Below are positions 58,332 to 64,000 of a DNA stretch of 64,000 nucleotides, piece by piece. Under the pieces are notes generated by a model that worked only from the letters and a program-made list of their open reading frames with translations, was not told the DNA's origin and did no database searches. The translations under genes were made by a program, and so were the position numbers. The number at the start of each line of letters is the position of its first letter. Position 1 is the stretch's first letter. The stretch is taken from contig JACKQL020000013.1 in the NCBI GenBank assembly GCA_018296165.2, forward strand, positions 744,001 through 808,000, read 5' to 3'. Source of the DNA: Termitomyces sp. T153 (Eukaryota > Basidiomycota > Agaricomycetes > Agaricales > Lyophyllaceae).

Positions 58332-60710
58332 GGCGGTAAGGATGAGGGTCTTTCATGGGTCGAGAGGTTTTATATATGGCGCACCAAGTCTCAGTCTCAA
58401 CGTTCATATCAGAGCCGTCGGATGACATCATTCTATGAAGGTGTCGCGGTTCTTCACAAACCTTCACACACACTGGCACCTGTGTAATTTTGGCTACATC
58501 TAGCCTCTGGCAGACCATTCTCGACCTCTTGCTGCGCTGATATCTCAATTCTTCTCGTTGTGCCTCTCGAGTTGGTGTCTGTTGGTGTTGTCGGCGCTGG
58601 TTTGTCTAGAATGTATGACCTACAAACCCGCCTGTGGCATTGCTTTGTCCCCACTTGGAATGTACGACGGCTTCGCCTTAGTCTACTAATTTGATAACCC
58701 ATCATGGCACGCTTTCAATGAATGAAAATCTTGAATAGTCAATTAGGCTTCTCCTTGGTCCGAGTTTTCATCCTGTTTCCCGACTCTTGTCTGAACTATC
58801 AAACTCATGTACGGAACGGTTCATTTGCAAACAAGGTATCCGCGCCTGTCCATTTTGATTGAATTATTTTTGCGAGTACATGGGAATTATATGTAAGGCA
58901 GTATACTACAAGGTCTCATTGTTATCTGCCGTTAACGTCCCCATCTCCTTTTTTAAAGGAACCTGATATCTGAAACTGTTTGGTCTGGGCCAATACTGTG
59001 CAGCTCTACCAACAAAACCCTTCACAAGGACTCAAACCGTACATTTCACAAGCAAAGTTGCTACATATATGTTTTCAATCCCATGCAACAGCATTACGGA
59101 ATATCCATCTCAACATTGAACAACGTCATGTCTCGTCGCGGCGCCTGGAGCCATGACAAAGCGGAATGGGATTCTCTCTTCGACCCACTTTGAAAAAAAG
59201 ATCCCACCCTTATATCCGTCAATACATTGATCCAATTGATATCTGTCAGTGTGTCCCGGCCTTCCTCAGCTGACCTCGTTCTTGGCCCCGATGGTGATGT
59301 AGATGACCTTCATCACGATGACAATTCCCTCGGATGCATCGCTTGCGAAGATACCGATGTTGTTCGTTGTTGATATCTTTGGGCCAACTTGACTATACAA
59401 CAGAATATTGCGAAGATATATCGGGCGTAGATCAGGCGCTGAAGAGGAAGATGGTGCGTCTGGGAACAGTTGGAGCAAGGGAAGGATACGACGAGCACAA
59501 TGAGTAAGTTCATTATTCTCTTAAATAGATCCTCCCACTATCTGAAAGTTATCATCGCTTAGGATATTCCTCTTTCTGGACGTGATATCTGACTTGCATC
59601 TGATGCCTTTTCGCACTCTCTATCCTGCGCTTGACCCTGACATTGAAGAAAGACTCCGATGAAACTTCTGACACTTTTAGAAGACACAAAGATGAAGATC
59701 ATAGCATGAGCTCTGGACGCATGGCTCTGTTCCCAGCCAGGCACGACGACAGCTATCCCGGCCCATCTAAGGAAAGTAAGATGTCTCTCGCTGGCGACCT
59801 TGATCAAGAGACGGATGACCGCAAATTCAATGAGATCACCATATGCAGTCACCGTACCATCTTCTTGATAAGAATTCAGTGCCAATCGCGATACTTACAT
59901 TATGACTCCAGGGACTCGACAAGAAAGCCTGGACATTAGTTTGGATGTATTCGTCCGTGCTCGAGTGCTCTATTCCAGGCCTCTATCTCCATATATGATC
60001 GTATAGCTTTTCATAACTTTTCCGGAGTATGGCAAGACTTCCCCATCTATAGGTTCTCGTTACCAATCTCCGTATCCCTCTTTCAGAGAATTCAAATGAC
60101 ATTGTTGCGTCGACACCTCGACAAGCGTACGGAGTCATTAGCTACCCTTGAACGAGAGTTGAACGTCGATCTTGCAGGCGCTTTCGAATTGATAATAATC
60201 TCAACTACCTGCTCGGGTTGTCTCTTGTGCATATCACTTTTTTTAACCATTTGCTTGATCAAATTAGGTGACTTGAGATGCTACTCCTCTTCATCTGATT
60301 ATAAAGATAGATGGAGGTTATTAATATTGTGGTTATGGTATGATTGTGCAGCTGGGCTGTGTTGAATTACAATCACTCGTTGTAAGTATTACTCGACTCT
60401 GTCTCTGCAGAGGAATCAATCAGTATATGCCATTCATGAGTAATAACATTCTTTTGACAATTGGATTCTGGCTTGTGAATTTCAATTGATGGGAGACATA
60501 TGATACTGACACGATGCATAACATTTCGAGGATGATCAACAAGAGAGCAGGGGCTGGAGGTTGCAGCACAGCGCGCAACGTGTTGCCATTAACAAGAGAG
60601 CGAGAATTGGTCTTTTGTACACAGCCACGGCTGTCACGCATCAAAACTTCGCGAACCATCTTCTCCACCTTACCCGCAACCTCCAATTCGCTCCGCCTTA
60701 TCCGCCCTGT
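58332..60710. other. 2.4 kb region without a supported gene
   Basis: This lies between the divergent phosphoketolase and mucin-like genes and has normal CpG content. Frames of 66-108 codons occur on both strands at 59266-59940. On the minus strand 59559-59885 (MALNSYQEDGTVTAYGDLIE...) and 59266-59478 (PDLRPIYLRNILLYSQVG...) could be exons of a small gene. On the plus strand 59631-59939 is hydrophilic and also looks codon-like. I recognise none of them. A small unrecognised gene here is possible. Confidence 0.3.
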
Positions 60711-61968
60711 ATGAAAGCAGCCCGTTTGCTCCTCTTATCATGTATTATCGTTATCAGCGCGAGCCATCCAGTCAGCGCCTATAACTACCCTCGTCAAAAT
60801 TCATCACCATCGCCGTCAGTACCGTCGTCTAATACTGGAACTTCATCAACTACGACACTGCCATCCTCTACCTCGACCGCTCCGGCGTCGACTACTTCAC
60901 CATCAACGACAACCGAATCACCAACGACACAACTTACGACTTCCACTCCGCCAACGACTACACCAGTGCTGCCTTCGACGTCCCCACCATCCCAACCTCC
61001 TGCCACAAGCAATAGCCAATTACTCGCGACAAGTGCCACCCCAGCAACCTCGGTAGCTACGTCCCTGTCTGTGTCGACTGACCCAGGAGGTTCAACTACC
61101 GTCGTTGTCGTCACCAATTCTTTGCCCCCCACCAGCAGTGATACTGCAACACCCACTGCTTCCAAAGGCGCAGATGATGATGGTGCCCAGAGTGGACTTG
61201 GGACTGGGTCTATAGTTGGAATATCGGTCGCTGGTGGTGTGGCTGTGATTGCCATCCTTGCCTTTGTTGTGTGGAAGTTTACAAGGAAACGCTTCGCCGA
61301 CTTTGACGACAGTATGTGCCCCACCATTTTCCAGTTCCATTTTCTCATATATCTTGTTCGTAGATGAAGCTATCAAATGGCCAGAGCTTAATGCTCACGG
61401 TGAAAATCCGGCTTCCCACCCCCTCCCCGTCAATAACACCGGTCGCTCTGGTTTCGACACTGGCTCTGAATTATCTCTATCACGCGTTGCTTCTGCATCA
61501 AATTATTCCACCCCCGACGTGACCAGTGGGTCTGACCCATACGCCGTCCCTCCCTTACCGCATATGAATCCAAATCAACCTTACCGTGATGATCCAACTG
61601 CAGCAACTGGATACTATGACCCTTATCGCGGTCCAATCCCCGGGTCCATTGGGCACGAAGGTAATGACGATTGGGTGGGCGAAAATATTCCCATGACACA
61701 ATTGGCCGGCCGCTCGAGCCCTGGTCCACAACCAGCTTTTAGTGCAGGAGGCTATGGCGCGGGAAGGCAGAGCCCATCTCCGCTTGGACCTTATGAAGGT
61801 GGAAGAACTGGATCTCCTGGACCTCAGGTAGCATACGGAGGCAGGGCCTCACCGGGACCACAAGCTGCATACGGAGGCAGGGCCTCCCCTGGACCACAAG
61901 CGGCATTTAATGCTGGAAGGGCATCGCCTGGCCCTCAGGCTACGTATGACCCGTACGGGAAAAGATAA
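60711..61968 (+). CDS. Mucin-like single-pass membrane protein (Mid2/WSC-sensor-like)
   Basis: The start at 60711 gives MKAARLLLLSCIIVISASHP, a signal peptide cut near VSA. About 150 residues of Ser/Thr/Pro repeats follow (STTTLPSSTSTAPASTT, TPPTTTPVLPSTSPPSQPP) that would be O-mannosylated. One membrane helix is GISVAGGVAVIAILAFVVW, with a stop-transfer KFTRKRF. A 51-nt intron near 61312-61362 leads into a cytosolic tail (EAIKWPELNAHGENPASHP). The tail ends in five SPGPQ repeats, the last three as RASPGPQAA/T units. The layout matches fungal cell-wall stress sensors and related SKG6/Mid2-type proteins, but there is no WSC domain. A sensor role is inferred from architecture alone. About 400 residues. 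Confidence 0.78.
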
Positions 61969-62373
61969 CGGATTATTTCTTTGGATTTTGTTGACAGTAT
62001 CCACCATGCCACATTTTTGATCGAATTGGAAAATGCACATTATTGAAGTTACAGGAAAGACACTGGTTTGCTCTTTATCACCCGCCTATGCACCGCATTC
62101 TTCCTTTGGATATTCTGTGGGCATTTTAGTTAGTCTTCGCATGTGCCTTCCAACTTGAATGTGTTAATATATATATATATTATTAGTACAATCCTCACTT
62201 TTAATTATTTACCCTCTTGCAATGTCCCTGCTATGTCAATTTTCTTGCTACTCATCCTCATGTTATTCGTCTTGGCTCACACTTATCTAGTGGTGTTCGC
62301 CTTTACACTGCGGAAAAAGACTTCTTCTGTCCAATGATCAATGGACACGTCACCACATGAGAGAAGCTTAACC
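61969..62373. other. Convergent 3' region with a TA microsatellite
   Basis: This is 3' sequence of the mucin-like gene and of the thaumatin-like gene. A short (TA)n run sits at about 62166-62182. Nothing else is seen. Confidence 0.45.
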
Positions 62374-63170
62374 TCATGGGCAGAAGGTGATGGTGAACGT
62401 GTGGCTGCCAGCACTACAACTATGGACGGGAGAATCATTGTCACAACCTGCGATATCCTGCATACAGTGATATTTTTAGTACAATCTCTTGAACGCTGTC
62501 AAATTCGTGCTTACGCCCACTGAATATGCATTTTTGCATCCACAATTCATTTTGGTACATGCTACTGGATGACAGCCGTCCACTTCAATGCGAACAGACT
62601 GAGTATATCCCTGAATATTCGAAATGTCATACGTCTGGAGAATAATCGTGAACAATCAGTTATACTTAAACGACGATGGTTGGCTTGCTCACTTGCGGAG
62701 TCCAGTGACTGCCAGTATCAAGATTAAACTCCGTTACGGTGCACCTCTCTCCAGCGGCACCACATGCGCCATTCTGGTTGAAGATACGACCGTTCCATTG
62801 AGAGTTGATTATCAAACTTTGCGACTGTCCAGGAGCCAAATGCGCAGGCTGGGGTCCAGTATATGGAATGGCGGGGTTGGGCTACTTGAGTTTAGAGCCC
62901 TCACAGCCGTTAACCGAGTATATCTACTCACTACGCCTCCTGATCCTGGGGTGCTGCAGCGGGGAGAGTAATTACAATTCGTGTTGACGATTACCGGTTT
63001 TACTGTCGACACGCAATTGTTCTTGAGATGGACTTCTCTAGACTTATCAGCCGTGGATGTGAACCCAACACTATTCTAAACCTACATTTGTGAGAATTGG
63101 TGACAGTAGATACTAGCGAAAGGAGAACAAAAGTAGTGAACAGGCGAGAAAAAGAATGCAAACAGGCCAT
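62374..63170 (-). CDS. Secreted thaumatin-like cysteine-rich protein
   Basis: Five short exons, each too small to stand out alone, join in frame on the minus strand. Exon 1 gives MACLHSFSRLFTTFVLLSLV (a signal peptide). A 44-nt intron leads to CREVHLKNNCVSTVKPVIV and YSPRCSTPGSGG. The next exons give PNPAIPYTGPQPAHLAPGQS, NSQWNGRIFNQNGACGAAGE and RCTVTEFNLDTGSHWTPQ, then TYDISNIQGYTQSVRIEVDG and CHPVACTKMNCGCKNAYSVG. The last exon gives DIAGCDNDSPVHSCSAGSH and TFTITFCP, with stop at 62376. NNC near the start, GRIF-Q-GACG, TEFNL, YDIS and a final TFTI-FCP are the order of blocks in thaumatin-like proteins. It has over a dozen cysteines. About 185 residues. Thaumatin-like proteins often act on or bind beta-glucan; here that is inference. 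Confidence 0.68.
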
Positions 63171-63758
63171 ACTTAAGCCCAGCTTCCAGGCTTATCCGAG
63201 AGGCTTTTAAGGGAGAATAGAAAACGTAAAGATTGCCAGAAGCAATCATGAAACACCCCCGTGCATAATCAGAGCCTAGAAGTTCGAAGCGAACGGGCTC
63301 CGATTGACAAACTTGAGGTGCTGTTTATAGTTGTGGCGTGATAAGAGAGATGATTCCTGAGTTATCTATTCTTTCCCAAGAAGTCTTTTCCAGCAAGTCG
63401 CCTTCTCAGAGCAATGCGGTCAGGATGTTGACAGGAAGTAATGATCATAGAAAGTTGAAGATACTCTATCTGTCGGAGGGCACTTCAGAAGCATAGAGAA
63501 GCGTGTGCCGTCACAGAAGAAGCATGGGTGCTGCCATTTGTGAGGTAACAGACTCAGTTGATTGTTTTTCGTCGTACGCGTGGTCAATGATCTATTTTTG
63601 AAAGAAGTAACATTTCTTATAAAAGCGGAGCTTGCTCAAGTTTAAGCAATGCTTACACCGATCGGGCCGCTCTGCTGTGGCTTAGGGTTTTCAACGTGTC
63701 TCTCTTAGTTTCGAAACGCTCGCGAAGTCTCTCCATACCACTGACCTATTTTCAAATA
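63171..63758. promoter_or_regulatory. Region between divergent genes
   Basis: This contains the upstream regions of the thaumatin-like gene and of the gene at the right edge. No open frame or clear promoter box is seen. A pyrimidine-rich TTTTCAACGTGTCTCTCTTA stretch lies about 65 bp before the next ATG. Confidence 0.3.
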
Positions 63759-64000
63759 ATGGCTGATCGTCTTCATGGACTTTCATTGTCAAGTGAGAGA
63801 CGTTCCGTCTCTGTTCCTATACCAATACCCCGCGGTTCGAGAGCGTCTTCTACTGAAAGACCGTCTTCCATCACCCATAGCTCTCTAGTGCGCTCCCATT
63901 TGTCCACTGAACTGACTCGTGGCGCGTCGGACAGTAGCCAAGAATCCTTAAATGACGTATCATTGGATTTAACGGGCCTCTTGCAGCGTTCGGAACCATT
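63759..64000 (+). CDS. Start of a Ser/Arg-rich protein, cut by the window end
   Basis: The ATG at 63759 opens a frame that stays open to the window edge (81 codons): MADRLHGLSLSSERRSVSV, IPIPRGSRASSTERPSSITH, then SLDLTGLLQRSEP. The context TAATGG and the codon structure support a real start. The N-terminus is disordered with RRSVS- and RGSRASS-type kinase sites. The family cannot be judged from this part. Confidence 0.55.
   Translation, partial: MADRLHGLSLSSERRSVSVPIPIPRGSRASSTERPSSITHSSLVRSHLSTELTRGASDSSQESLNDVSLDLTGLLQRSEP

Noticed and set aside
60794..61348. A 184-codon minus-strand frame
   Set aside because: It is the antisense of the Ser/Thr-repeat region of the mucin-like gene; the Val/Gly-rich composition is the expected shadow.
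1..64000. tRNA, rRNA, CRISPR arrays, riboswitches, bacterial-type operons
   Set aside because: I found no tRNA-like cloverleaf with a GTTCGA-type box in proper spacing, no rRNA sequence and no regularly spaced direct repeats. Intron-rich genes make bacterial features unlikely.

Overview
This window is fungal nuclear DNA, most likely from a mushroom-forming basidiomycete (Agaricomycetes). The evidence is as follows. Genes are dense, lie on both strands and are split by many 45-75 nt introns with GT...AG ends. Several gene families are basidiomycete-type, namely an HSPA12-like Hsp70, a phosphoketolase and a membrane protein with a glycosyltransferase-like fold. The decayed transposons also match basidiomycete Tc1/mariner, Ty3/gypsy and RT/RNase H types. 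I cannot name a species. All gene models below were joined by hand from reading frames and splice sites.

Layout. (1) 0.1-13.2 kb is gene-rich: F-actin capping protein beta (-), a type II membrane protein (-), eIF5 (-), a large HSPA12-like Hsp70 with a long WG-repeat tail (-), and a coiled-coil protein of unknown role (+). (2) 13.2-18.2 kb is a small transposon island: a TA-flanked Tc1-derived MITE, a relic with a SAM-like tail, and a dead Tc1/mariner transposase split by a solo LTR. (3) 18.2-36.6 kb is gene-rich: neutral trehalase, Atg15 lipase and Ctf8 (all +), a Ser-rich protein (-), an F-box protein (-), a Ser/Pro-rich protein (-), a FRA10AC1 homologue (+), an NDUFAF7-type methyltransferase (-) and eIF6 (+). 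A 2.6 kb stretch without genes separates the Ser-rich and F-box genes. (4) 36.9-52.2 kb is a 15 kb nested transposon island. It holds an RT/RNase H relic broken by solo LTRs, a rearranged gypsy element, a Copia-like relic, three copies of a ~1.1 kb solo LTR and a 946 bp foldback palindrome. (5) 52.2-64 kb is gene-rich again: alpha/beta hydrolase (+), a low-complexity protein with a probable split start codon (+), phosphoketolase (-), a mucin-like membrane protein (+), a secreted thaumatin-like protein (-) and the start of one more gene (+).

The genes are mostly unrelated housekeeping functions: translation (eIF5, eIF6), actin capping, sister-chromatid cohesion (Ctf8), autophagy (Atg15), complex I assembly (NDUFAF7) and carbon metabolism (trehalase, phosphoketolase). 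I see no biosynthetic cluster. The most unusual coding feature is the Hsp70 whose conserved C-terminus is spliced in frame to a ~760-residue Pro/Ser/Thr tail with nine WG motifs. The most unusual DNA features are the large palindrome and the nested, target-site-resolved insertions. The transposon islands are strongly poor in CpG, which suggests cytosine methylation followed by deamination.
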